Source: Chara braunii
Taxonomy: Eukaryota; Streptophyta; Charophyceae; Charales; Characeae
DNA: 36,574 nucleotides
Reading direction: 5' to 3'
NCBI GenBank assembly: GCA_003427395.1
Contig: BFEA01000037.1
Span: forward strand, 2,009,658 to 2,046,231
Positions 9,654 to 19,334 of the stretch are shown here, one piece after another (the stretch's first letter is position 1; each line of letters opens with the position of its first letter). Both the position numbers and the translations under genes were made by a program. The notes under the pieces were generated by a model. It was not told where the DNA came from and searched no databases. It saw only the letters and a program-made list of their open reading frames with translations.

Positions 9654-11190
9654 CGAAACGAGTTGAAAACCCAAAAAAAACTTTCTCCACTTCTGCGCAA
9701 CGCCAGTCGGCTTCTTTCTCCCAGTCAGGAGGTACCCGGCCAGGCTTCCGTTGTCCGTCCCCGCTGGCCCGGTGGGGTCGCCTCACTTCCGGCTGAAATT
9801 TTGATAGCCCATTGCTGCGCGAGGGAGGATGGCCGAAAGATGGACCGTCCACCCGTCCCGACGAAGGCCGCGCAGCCCGGCTTCCACAACCCCCTACAGC
9901 CGTCTACCACCGCCCCTCGCACGGCCGCACACCCGACCAGCTCACTTGGAGCGACCAGCTCACCCGACCTCCTCGTGAACCTTGAAGTTGTCGATGCCCC
10001 GCATAATCATCACAGCAGTGTATCGACGGCTCACAGCTGTGAATCGTCTTCGGCAAGCCGTACTTTGCCGACAACGCGTCTCCGAACGAAAAGGTACTTC
10101 CACGAACGAATGGTTATTGCCCTTTGGGGTAATTTTTCCCATTGGACTCCATTTGTCTGGCAAGAGCGTGCTATTGGCGAAACATCGGCTTTGCGTTTGC
10201 CCTCTCGCTACCCTTCGTCGTCGACTCTGCCCGCCGCGGCAACTGCCTTCCTTCTCCTCGCTTGCCCTCTCGCTCTCCCTCCTGGCAAAGCTGCCGGTCA
10301 AGTGAAGTTTGTCGTAAGGCCACGCCGACTCAGCCGTTGGGCGCTGAGCTTCCCTCAGGGGCTGCTGGGACAGCAGCACAATTGCATCTCTCTCGACGTG
10401 GCCTCGTCGGAAAACTCTTTTCCTCTCCGAGAATGACCCCGATTCCTCCTGGAGCGGGCCTTCCTTCCTCCCTCCGTTCCCCACCTTCCACCCCACCCCC
10501 TCCTCTTCACCAGAGCCTGTTCCGAGGCTCCCGTCCGTCCCACTTTATGATGGGTGAGCGGGCGCCGTTCGGCGTCCGACTTGTTGTTTCCTCTGTAGGG
10601 AGCTGGCCGACAATGAACGAATACATTTCGAGCCTATCATCACTAGAAATTTCGAAACGGAAAAGGAAGGCAGAGCTGGAATCCAGCTCCTCGAAGGGAA
10701 GCAGTGGAGTTCACCAGTAAGCAGGCAGACCGCTTGAGAAAAAAGGGAAAAGGGTCCTCTCCCTCAAAATGGCTCCAAATGAGGGTCACCATGAAGGGCA
10801 CGAACAGGGCGACCCAAATCTCCAACCTCCGAGCCCCACTGCTGTTATCCCACGTGGTTGCCCCACTTCCTTTCCTGTCGGCTTGTGTTCCATCTGCGAA
10901 CCAACCGTACTGGCAGTCCGACCTTATGAAACTTCAGGTTTGAATTCCTTCTCTGTTGCGAATAAGGGCCCTCGCCGCACCACCCGGCAAACCCCAACAT
11001 CATGAATGAATCTGATCATCTACGCGGGACCGAGACATTTGGAACGTTGGCTTTTGGAGAGTGGTGGGGTGAGGCCCTAAGGGGCTGATCCCACCACTAC
11101 ACTACGAATGTAGACGCAAAAACTCACTACGAAGATGTCAGCTGCCTCCCACAAGGCCGACTTCTTCAGTGGTCTTCCTGGACCCGCTGC

Positions 11191-11204
11191 AAAAAAGAGA
11201 AACC
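11191..11204 (+). repeat. Left target-site duplication of the LINE
   Basis: AAAAAAGAGAAACC occurs here and again at 12315-12328, flanking the truncated LINE body and its A-rich tail. A 14-bp A-rich duplication is typical of target-primed insertion. The DNA outside both copies is also related: about 45 bases around GGCCGACTTCTT end just left of this copy and recur just right of the other, which is an older duplication. Confidence 0.75.
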
Positions 11205-12314
11205 AATGTCAGTGACTGCGACTACGTCCTGGTTGGTGTCAAGGGGAATGGAGATAGAGGAAAAATGCAGCAGATGTAACTGGGGGTGGGAAACGAACAG
11301 CCATCTATGGCTGTACTGCCCTTCGTCCACCCAACTCTGGGACTGGTGGAGGAATCATTGGAGGAAAATCTCAGGTGATGGGTTTCAATGGACTCATGAG
11401 TGGATAATTCAGGGCTTATGACCTGAGGATCAAGACCTTCTGAGAGGGTAGGGATATATAGCCCTGGTCTGTAGAGGTGTGACAATGGATGTGATCTGGA
11501 ATGCCAGGAACAACCTACTCTTTAGAAAGGAGTCTCAGGCCTTCGCTGAGCAAACAAACAGGTTACTCACATTATTACGACAAAACATTTATGCAGACTG
11601 GCAGAGTGTCAAACATCACGGAAAGAGAAGTATGCTGTGGTTCCAGAACACATGGGCATTGGAAGGTAGACTCGTGTCGATTACAGCAGAAGGCAAGCTC
11701 TCACTCACCCCTTGGTTGTTACAAGGAAGAGTAGAGCAAAATGTAGGACCGAATTAGGTTCTAGGATGATTAGGTGAAGCGTGGAAGTTGGAAATAGGCA
11801 AGTGGGAGACAGAAAAAGGTTTGAGTCTCTATACAACTGAGCTTTCCGGGGGATCGCCGGTAGATTGTAGGCTTTTAATGAATGATTTGTGTATTGTTAA
11901 GTTTGTTTTGTGGAGGTGTTATTTAAGTAGTATGAGTCAGGAAGTTGATAGATTTACGAGCTAAATTTTTTTTGCATAGTAAGCGCTACACTTGGTTGGA
12001 AATGTTGAATCAGTCGTTGTACTAGGAGATTTTCTGTTTTACACAGGCTAGATCATGGTCGTCTGTAGCAATATTCGGACTTTTGCAGGACAGGGTATGG
12101 AGTGTTTGGCAGTAGCTGGGCCCTCATTGGTAGGTTTGTCTAGCTAATAGCAGCTGGAGGTAGGACTGAGTAGGTAATGGGGCCAAGACTAAGCTAAGCC
12201 GTCTGATGCTGCCAGGATAACCCCGGGTGGAATTGTGAGGTCCCCGGCCTCGAACCTTTGCATTTTAATAGAATACTTAGAGATTAAAAAAATAAAAAAT
12301 AAAAAAAAATAAAA
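11205..12314 (+). mobile_element. 5'-truncated LINE (non-LTR retrotransposon) with A-rich tail
   Basis: The body begins directly after the left target-site duplication and ends in a tail of A runs broken by T (12285-12314), directly before the right duplication. It encodes only the C-terminal end of the LINE polyprotein, followed by about 500 bases of 3' UTR without a gene. 5' truncation, the tail and the 14-bp duplication together are diagnostic of LINE retrotransposition. Confidence 0.85.
11206..11757 (+). pseudogene. C-terminal fragment of LINE ORF2 with zf-RVT domain
   Basis: The first open stretch shows the reverse-transcriptase zinc-binding domain of plant LINEs: CSRCNWGWETNSHLWLYCPS, that is CxxC, ET, H and C in the usual spacing, followed by LWDWW. 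After in-frame TGA (11419-11421) and TAG (11449-11451) codons, the same frame continues with VIWNARNNLLF. That motif resembles the WxxRNxxxF signature that follows zf-RVT in plant LINE proteins. The frame ends at 11757. The two stops look like single transitions (CGA to TGA, TGG to TAG). The domain normally lies downstream of the reverse transcriptase core, which is absent here because of the 5' truncation. This copy is non-functional. Confidence 0.85.
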
Positions 12315-12328
12315 AAAAAAGAGAAACC
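12315..12328 (+). repeat. Right target-site duplication of the LINE
   Basis: Second copy of AAAAAAGAGAAACC, directly following the A-rich LINE tail. The tail and duplication are both A-rich, so the exact border may shift by a few bases. Confidence 0.7.
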
Positions 12329-12583
12329 GGATCCCACGAGGCCGACTTCTTTGGTGGCCTTCCTGGACCCGCGGCGGTTCTTTATGGGCTGTTATAGATG
12401 GCGGAGGCGGACGTTTTCACGGACTCCGCCAACCGACATGTCACACAACACTATGGTCCTCGGACATTCCTCATGCTGCAAGCAATTGTCCTACCAACAG
12501 ACAGTTGGTTTTTCCGTGCCCCGGTCGTCACCAGCGGGCATCAGCAGTTACCAAACCGTTTCGGTAACCGAACCATTCTGACA

Positions 12584-12700
12584 AGACTACCTTCTTCACC
12601 CGAATACAACGAACGGTCATTATGGCTGTATTTAGACGGAAAGATAGCCCAAATACAGCTATAATAACTGTATGTTGTATTCGGGTGAAGACTGTAGTCT
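12584..12700. repeat. Hairpin with two 50-bp arms (MITE-like)
   Basis: The left arm 12584-12633 begins AGACTACCTTCTTCACCCGA. The right arm 12651-12700, read on the other strand, begins AGACTACAGTCTTCACCCGA. The arms agree at roughly four of five positions, around a 17-base centre. Both contain CACCCGAATACAAC and a GCTGTATTT core. Palindromes of this size are typical of miniature inverted-repeat elements or of ends of fold-back transposons. Confidence 0.75.
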
Positions 12701-13007
12701 CACCCCACTACTCGCCAACTCTTCTTCGCAGCCACGGATCCTCAACATCTATGGTTCATGACCTCCACCTCATTGTGACGCACTAACCTCATGCCCTATG
12801 CTGTCTTTCGTTCGGAGTGCTAGATGTGCGGAAAGAGGCCCAGAAAAACAGCAAGATGGGGTGTGCCAAGGATTTTTGGAAATGGAGTGTGGGGACACAG
12901 ACGGAACTGAAATCCCCCGTGTTGGTCCGATGAAGTAAGTCGATCGTTTTTCGAGCGACGCAAAATGCGCGCGGAAGTTTGGCGTGAGAGGAGAGAGAAA
13001 TACGAAT

Positions 13008-13610
13008 TCAATCCAGAAAATATTGTCGGACTTCCCACCGTGCTACGGCCCGTCGTTTAGAACAGAAGGGCTTCGGCACGCTTCGCNTGTCTCGCTTTCG
13101 TATTAAGTCCCGTCGTCGTTCACTGACCAGTTCTGAATCCGACGTGGAGGGCCTTAATCGCGTGGCTCTTTCTNTATGTTCNTCCTCACTCCGCACACGG
13201 TAGTGGAAACCCCTNGATTTGTAGCGCTCAAAGCGCTGGCGTTCGGTGCATAGGGTGCGTNACCAATAGGGTTCTACTGCCGTCCACGGGATGACGATCA
13301 ACTCGTTGAATGGCAACAATATCGAGTAAGGTGGAAAGTGCGTATCGATAATGACAAACCCAGCCTCTACGAACCCTGAACAACGGTTTGCCGGAGGGAA
13401 GTAGTATCGTCCGCCTATTTGTGCGACAGCTTCTCGTACGTCCCACTCGCATACACGTGTCCTTTCCTCGTTGTAGGGAAAAGGCTGTGTTGAGACGGGA
13501 GATACGGGAGGCTGGCGCCCGATCGAAGGGTGCTTGTCAGTCCACATATCAATCAATTGCAAAAATCTCNAGACGTCATCAAGAAAAGAAAACACTCGCG
13601 CAACCCCCAA
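13008..13610 (-). CDS. LTR-borne ORF, 200 codons, unknown product (3' LTR copy)
   Basis: Open frame on the coding strand of the element, entirely inside the LTR and repeated at 25078-25680. I recognise no domain. The predicted protein has an aromatic and proline-rich middle (YYFPPANRCSG, FPPYSILLPFNEL, IVIPWTAVEPYW) and a basic, arginine-rich C-terminal third (RRRDLIRKRD). The first codons read MGVARVFSF. Five Ns fall inside. The two LTR copies are too similar here to judge selection. It may be a real accessory protein, a remnant of captured coding sequence, or a chance frame. Confidence 0.35.
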   Translation of the reverse strand: MGVARVFSFLDDVXRFLQLIDMWTDKHPSIGRQPPVSPVSTQPFPYNEERTRVCEWDVREAVAQIGGRYYFPPANRCSGFVEAGFVIIDTHFPPYSILLPFNELIVIPWTAVEPYWXRTLCTERQRFERYKXRGFHYRVRSEXEHXERATRLRPSTSDSELVSERRRDLIRKRDXRSVPKPFCSKRRAVARWEVRQYFLD

Positions 13611-14990
13611 TCAATCCTTTTCGACACGAGAGAGAGAAAGAAAACACTCATCAAATTGATCATGCATGTAACTAAAGGACNGACCCGCGACTCAGGTTTA
13701 GTGAGCCAACGCGGCATTGATCCAAGGCGCCTTGTTTTTCGAGGCCGCCCTGTGGCTCGGTTGCTGATGTCGTGNGGCATAAGGCANATGGCATGCGCAG
13801 TGCATTNAGAACTACAAATCTAAACACTCTTGCATTCTTNGAANGAAATCCANACGACAATCGTNTAATCANCGCAAAAAGACACGTATCTCCATACATA
13901 CATTCACTGTGGAAGGTGCGAAAATGAGATATGCACAGGGATAAAAAGATGGATCGCTGAATAATACACACGCATCCACCGTTCATAAGACAAGAAGACG
14001 GGGTTCTTGCATAGGGGGACTACCCAGGAAACTAATGGAAGAGTTCCGGAAGAAGTTCTTTCACACAGGAACAACATGCCGACTCATTCCCATTAAAGGG
14101 AGAGACAATAATTCAGATGCATCATCATTCAAAAATGGCGGAGAGGAAGAGAAAGAGAGAGAGAGAGAGNGAATCGAGGAAGGAAAGTCAAGATAGAAGA
14201 TGACAAGGTCCGGAGACAGAAAAGTTCGGCATTGTCGCCGCACACTCACGTCTGAGCTAAAGATTCGCAATCACAAAGGCGCATTCGNCGTGAATTCCAA
14301 TATGGCGCTAGGCCAATCACTCACTCAACTCCGATCATCAATCCCCATACCTGCGCCGACGGTCCCGGCCGTCGCGTGCTAACTCCCACCACCGCGATCG
14401 TNACCCCGTCGACGNAAACTCGACGCGGTTCGCCCCGATCCCACAGTCNGTCGTGGTGATCAAGNGTGCAACCGGCCAGCCTATCGTCAACCCGACAGGA
14501 CTTTCCGACTCGCACCAAACACTCTGCCTAGCCACTGCTTCCAGGAAGNTGGCTTGGGAGTCGAGAACGTAAGGGAGATTTGCGGGCGCGTTTGAGAAAT
14601 TTATAGTGGCAAGGAAGGAGATAAGGGAGAGCGAATGCAGGGGGAAAGCCGAAGTGTAAGAACAGAAGCATGAGGAGGAGACTTGGAGAGAAGCGCGCTA
14701 AAGAAGCCATGTTGATCCTTTGGAACTCGGCGATTGGNCAATCAGACTCGTCGCCCAATAGGCAGATCCTACTGTACTACGCGTCTGATTGGTGGGCGAG
14801 AGTAATCAAAGGATCGACCGNACTTCGCAAGCTTTGCTCGAAGGGCGAGAAAAAAAAAGGCGCGACAAATAGCGCAAGACGGGTCCAAGATTCAGATGAT
14901 CAAGAAAGGGAACTGGGCGCGCAAAGAGCAGGGCAGGAGAGAGCGAGAGGGAGAAAAACAGTTACGAAGAGAGAGGAAGAGGAGGAAGGG

Positions 14991-15305
14991 NNNNNNNNNN
15001 NNNNNNNNNNNNNNNNNNNNNNNNNNNNNNNNNNNNNNNNNNNNNNNNNNNNNNNNNNNNNNNNNNNNNNNNNNNNNNNNNNNNNNNNNNNNNNNNNNNN
15101 NNNNNNNNNNNNNNNNNNNNNNNNNNNNNNNNNNNNNNNNNNNNNNNNNNNNNNNNNNNNNNNNNNNNNNNNNNNNNNNNNNNNNNNNNNNNNNNNNNNN
15201 NNNNNNNNNNNNNNNNNNNNNNNNNNNNNNNNNNNNNNNNNNNNNNNNNNNNNNNNNNNNNNNNNNNNNNNNNNNNNNNNNNNNNNNNNNNNNNNNNNNN
15301 NNNNN
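14991..15305. other. Assembly gap (315 N)
   Basis: Unresolved bases inside the 3' LTR. The corresponding stretch of the 5' LTR (about 27098-27270) starts in a run of about 14 G, a plausible cause of the sequencing failure. Open frames crossing the gap have no meaning. Confidence 0.99.
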
Positions 15306-15669
15306 ACGAGGGAAAAGAAAGTCCTATGCCTATTCGTATCCCCACAAAATTCTGAGCGTTTTCCCCAACACGACCGATAACATTCACACAAAAAGGACAC
15401 GTCGAAGTTCCACTTGTCCCGGAATTCCCAACTTCTGGGCCCAATTCCCAGTGCGCTCGCTAAGGCGCGTGTAAATTCCCGTGTATTTCCTGAATTGCAA
15501 AAAGCAGAATTCCAAGAATCAACCAAGCTTTCGACAAAACGGGGGCCAAAAACACGGCACCCAAAATCAAGAAAACAAACGGGGTATTCGTAGGGTTGGT
15601 ATGGTACAAGAAAAATTCGAGCCAAAGGGGTACCAAAGATAGCACAGGTTCGGGAAGTAGTTCGTCACA

Positions 15670-16144
15670 TATGTGATGCGCAGGGGGTTCCAAAATCATG
15701 CGATCTCGTGATTGCATGTCACAGCGGAGAAGGAAAGAGGGGGAAGAGTGATGCATGAGGAACCAAGTGTATCAGAAGATGATCGAGCCAGAGTTCATGT
15801 TGACTCCAACTTCAATTGCAACTTCTTGACTGTACGGAAGTTCGAAGCATCAAGAAGAAGCACAAGGAACGATAACTGAGCCACGGATGAGATGGCGACA
15901 ACATCTGTGGCAAGATCTCCGCAGCCNTGTCATATGCAACCCCCTACTCTCCGGGCTGTAGAGATCGTCCAGGTGACGCCATCATGGTCCACCTGGTCTC
16001 CGTGTGCTCTGCGCCCCAGCTCGTCGCGGCTCATCGAATCAGAGCGTAGGTGGACGTCATCGTCCTTGACGNGATCTTCGCGAAACTTCTGATTCGTGTC
16101 GTCTTCTCTTGTCCAATGGTTGGAGGGAGAGAGTGGGGTTGGGA
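15670..16144 (-). other. Retroelement 3' untranslated internal region
   Basis: Between the end of the third coding region and the 3' LTR. I see no recognisable coding sequence, and no purine-rich run on the minus strand directly before the LTR where a polypurine tract is expected. The junction reads CACATATGTGATG on the plus strand, a small palindrome (CATATG) at the LTR edge. Confidence 0.5.
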
Positions 16145-18135
16145 TTAGCGTCTCGTGGGGATGGGGAAGTAGACGCGGTACATGGAGGGGAGTTCACGGG
16201 GGCGACGGGGAGGAAGTGGGGGTAGGTAGCGATTCATCCCTTCTACCGTCACCGGAAGCTCCTCATATCGGATGATCCGGTGGAAGCGAGGAAAGCGATC
16301 GCCGCTATGAGGGAGGGAAGCGAGGTAGTCGCGAGAGATGGAGGAGAGGGTGCGGAGGAGCGCCGAGCGAAAGATATCGTAGTGGCGACAGGCGGGGATT
16401 GTCCCCGTGGCTACGCAGTAGATTTCTACCACGTTGCATCGCTCCCATGCAACGTTGAACAACAGGATATGCCAGCAGAACGTGGGGGCAGCGGGCTGAA
16501 GGGATGGGTGGGGGTAGACGGTAGCGAGTAGGCGGGTAGAGTANAAATCGCGGAAGAGATGGGGAAGGAAGGGATGGAGGGNGAAGGTGACGGGGGTGCG
16601 AATCTGTTCGAGGGTGAGAAAATCAAGGGNACGGCGGGATAACGTCNAANGACGAAGGCCTATCGCCCGCATCTGTACGTGGGCGAACTGGGGGACGGGT
16701 GGGNCTGGAGGAGGAGGGGGATCTGCTCTGTCTCAGTCGCGCGGTACTTAGGGCGGCGGCTGCGGGGTCGCCATCTTCGGGCTTTGGCGGTTCCGGATCC
16801 CTGGTCGGATCGTCACCGATAGGCTGACTTGCTCCGCTNACGAATTCTAGTTGGCGCTTCCCGGCGGCAATCTCTTCTCGCCTACGCGCAGCCTCAGGGT
16901 CNTCCGCCTCCGTGCCCGTACGCGCTGCTTCCTCCGGNAGGGCTTCCNACTNAGACCCGNTTCCTTCTTCCTCGTCCTCTTCTTCTTCTTCTTCACTCAG
17001 CTCGCCCTCGCTATACTCGCTATAGCTTCCTTCCTCCGACGTCTCCTCGTCGTCGTCTTCTTCTTCGTCGTCGATCACCACTTCCTGCGCCTTCGGATAG
17101 AAGGCGTGAGGGATGATGTCGTAAGGCTTCAGATACTCCTGCCGTGATGGTAGCGTATCGTCGTCCCTGGGCTCCTCCAAGCACGCCGTCCACTATAGGT
17201 ACGGATCCAATGACCGCTCGAGAACGTACGGAGCAGGGCTGTCGTCACTTTGTGAATAGATGTCGGGCGAGAGATCGTCCGCCAATTGCACGATCGGCGC
17301 GATGAGCTCCTGCGCAATCAACTGGCGGCGACCAGGCGTACGGATCCAAAGAGAAAGCCGAGAAGATCGCCCTCCATGTTGGTCCTCCAAGCTTGTATGA
17401 TCAGCAGCTCCAAATTTTCGATCCACGCAGGATGCTCGCTGGTCTGCGTCCACGTCACCTGTACTCGGGCCAAGCACAAGGACAACTCGTCAAAAGTTTC
17501 GTGTCACAGTTGCCAATGCCNANGGTTAATGAGCGGGACAGAAAGAGGCTCGAACGAGAAGGAAAGGGAANGATGAAGATCGGACTGCCAGAAGGTGGGG
17601 AAAAGAGAGGGGAGACCGAAGATGGAGAGAGGAGCGAGGGGATCGGCNTGGTTCATTGGGGACGTGGGAAAGGGACNAGGGTGGGGATCGCAACNGGCGG
17701 CTCNNGTGGAGAACGGCAGATCTCGCCAAGATCNGGTGCAAAGGTCGGGATGAGGTTGTGCCCTNGCCGGGCAAGACCGTGCTGCCACACGTTGGACACC
17801 TGCTCCGTCCACTCTCGCAACNAGGTCAAGATNGCGGTATGCCACCNTGGATTGACCGAACTGATGTCGCCGCTGAAAGCCGCAACCGTGGGGANGTGGC
17901 TCGTTCNGGGAGCCGTTCGCTGANGAACTGCGATTACTTCCGCCAATACTACAGCCTGTGAACTCCCTTCGATTCGAAACGCGGCGGCGGCACACACGCC
18001 TACGTCGCAGAAGAACTGCGCCAGACGCCGAAGATCCGTACTAAGCCGTGGATGACNAACTTGCCGAATTTCCGAGATGTGGCCACATGGCTGCAACAGT
18101 TGATCATCGAGAGCCCGCTCCGTGATGAAACTCAT
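16145..18135 (-). pseudogene. Third coding region of the Ty3 element, unknown function, broken into four pieces
   Basis: Begins with an ATG at 18135 that overlaps the integrase TGA as ATGA. Piece 1 (18135-17653, 160 codons) starts MSFITERALDDQLL. Piece 2 (17477-17193) and piece 3 (17180-16623) share one frame and are split only by a TAG at 17195-17193. Piece 4 (16672-16145, another frame) ends in a proline-rich stretch (RYLPPLPPRRPREL). Piece 3 contains a strongly acidic run (EEEDDDEETSEE, then several E runs) next to proline/alanine-rich sequence, so it is probably disordered. Undamaged, the region would span about 660 codons. No signal peptide or transmembrane segment is evident, so an env-like role is not supported. 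I recognise no domain. Many Ns add uncertainty to the frame. Confidence 0.5.
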
Positions 18136-19334
18136 GGCGAGGAAGGGGAGGAAGACGAGGGGCAGGAGGGAGAGAGTGGAGAGAGAGTTAGATCGTCGTC
18201 GTTCTTCTCACCCTTGGAGGAGGAAGGAGGAGGAAGTTGAGAGGGAGGAAGAGGACGGAGGTAGGAGGTATGCCGGACGATTGGGACGGAGCTATGGCTG
18301 GCACTAGCCTCAGGCGCGATGCGCACCGTGTTAGTGCCGTTAGGACCGAGCTCGACAACGCGAAAGTTGCCAGCGAATTTGGGAGCGAGTTTCCGGTCGC
18401 GTGCACATTTACGTACCTGCACTAGGTCCCCTAATTTATATTGATGTTGGGGCCCAGCATTTCCGTTCCGAGCCTCGTAGCTACGGACTTGCCTACTGTG
18501 GGCCAGATCGGTCATCCTTNGCCTTTTTCGGGCTAGCTTCGGGACGGCCCGCTCCATTNATTCGGTGTACCTTTTGGCCTTGGCCTTGAGGGCTGCACGC
18601 GTGTCTCTACCCCCTGCTTCGNCAATTTTCGAGTTACCCCNGTAGTCGACACAGGGGAGGTTGTTAGTACGAAGCTGAAAAGNGGTAAACCCNGTGAATT
18701 CGTGANGGGTGGCCCGGTGGATCCCGACGATCTGATATACGATCTCGGGCCACGGACGCGTGTCGAGNGCCGTTAAATTCCAGTGAAGGGCGGTTTTAAT
18801 CATACGGTTGGCATTCTCNGCCAACCCGTTCGACTGGGACACGTGGGGTGCTGTATGTCGGAGCGTGACGCCCCTTCGTGCGAGCAGTTCCCCTACTTCT
18901 CCCTTAAATTCGGACCCNTTGTCGGTTAGAATTTCTTCCGTATCTAGATGGGTATAGACGAACTGTTCGATGTACGTGGCTATTTCTGCGGCTTTTCGGG
19001 TCTTACAGGGATAGACCTCAATGTATTTGGAAAAATGGTCTATCAATACTAACAGGATAGAATATTCACAGGGGTTTGGGCCCGGTGGCACATCGATATC
19101 TGTTGTGTCCATACTGACTCGCTGGAAGGGGCACTCTACTTCCGTTGGTACTATCGTGTTTGGTCCCCGTATTGGGGCGCGATCAGCGGCACAGACTAGA
19201 TAGTTGGCGACAATGTATCTGACATCATCTCGTATGCTGGACCAGAACCATCGGTTCGGTTCTGGTCTGTAGTTGCCTCCGTGACACGTATCGCGAAATG
19301 AGCGACCTGTTCTTCGTGAGCCAATCGGATCCAA
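18132..19334 (-). CDS. Ty3-type integrase (core and GPY/F-like C-terminal module)
   Basis: Inserts the cDNA copy into host DNA. The catalytic triad is visible, in residues of this 400-codon frame: D76 (RVSMDTTDID), D138 (ILTDxGSEF) and E173 (NGLxENANRM), giving the D,D35E spacing of retroelement integrases. A GPY/F-like module follows near residues 320-345 (YKLGDLVQV, then KLAPKFAGNFRVVELGPNG). The tail is serine/proline-rich. No chromodomain follows. The N-terminal zinc-binding region is split by a frameshift near 19250-19270 from the preceding PHD ORF. Its last pair is damaged too: the expected CxxC reads NYLVC, with a Tyr codon one transition away from Cys. The frame starts without a good ATG context and is best read as the downstream part of a longer protein. 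It ends in TGA overlapping the next ATG. Confidence 0.92.
   Translation of the reverse strand: MDPIGSRRTGRSFRDTCHGGNYRPEPNRWFWSSIRDDVRYIVANYLVCAADRAPIRGPNTIVPTEVECPFQRVSMDTTDIDVPPGPNPCEYSILLVLIDHFSKYIEVYPCKTRKAAEIATYIEQFVYTHLDTEEILTDXGSEFKGEVGELLARRGVTLRHTAPHVSQSNGLXENANRMIKTALHWNLTXLDTRPWPEIVYQIVGIHRATXHEFXGFTXFQLRTNNLPCVDYXGNSKIXEAGGRDTRAALKAKAKRYTEXMERAVPKLARKRXRMTDLAHSRQVRSYEARNGNAGPQHQYKLGDLVQVRKCARDRKLAPKFAGNFRVVELGPNGTNTVRIAPEASASHSSVPIVRHTSYLRPLPPSQLPPPSSSKGEKNDDDLTLSPLSPSCPSSSSPSSP

Larger units (their letters stand above)
8311..11053. other. Stretch without a supportable gene
   Basis: GC-rich in part (9.4-10.7 kb), so long frames are open on both strands over the same bases (for example plus 9648-10436 and minus 9960-10496). 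They carry no recognisable domain and are proline/serine-rich low-complexity translations. Structure seen: the microsatellite at 8641-8719 and the 29-31-bp duplication at 9594-9653. Confidence 0.45.
11054..12718. mobile_element. Fold-back-type element (terminal inverted repeats) interrupted by a LINE
   Basis: The 20 bases at 11054-11073 (TTGGAGAGTGGTGGGGTGAG) match the reverse complement of 12699-12718 at 18 of 20 positions. The right end also contains a 50-bp-arm hairpin (12584-12700), and the left end a shorter one (GTGGTGGG ... CCCACCAC, 11062-11097). This arrangement suggests a palindromic DNA element. Between the ends lies an unrelated LINE insertion with its own target-site duplication, which explains most of the 1.66-kb length. 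No transposase is visible, and the exact element ends are not proven. Confidence 0.4.
12786..15669 (-). repeat. 3' LTR (left copy), containing an assembly gap
   Basis: Direct repeat of 24856-27632. The left edge is where identity with the right copy begins (AACCTCA), and the right edge is at GTTCGTCACA. On the minus strand the LTR begins TGTGACGAAC but does not end in the canonical CA. The part from 12786 to about 14150 is almost identical to the other copy. Beyond that, substitutions, a shorter (GA)n tract and a 25-base extra segment near 14183 appear. A run of 315 Ns (14991-15305) replaces what is about 173 bases in the right copy. Confidence 0.93.

Noticed and set aside
9648-10436. 262-codon plus-strand open frame
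   Set aside because: The opposite strand is open over the same GC-rich DNA, the product is low-complexity Pro/Ser/Arg sequence, and no domain, splice signals or good start context were seen.
14670-15625. Long frames on both strands across 14991-15305
   Set aside because: Most codons are N from an assembly gap.
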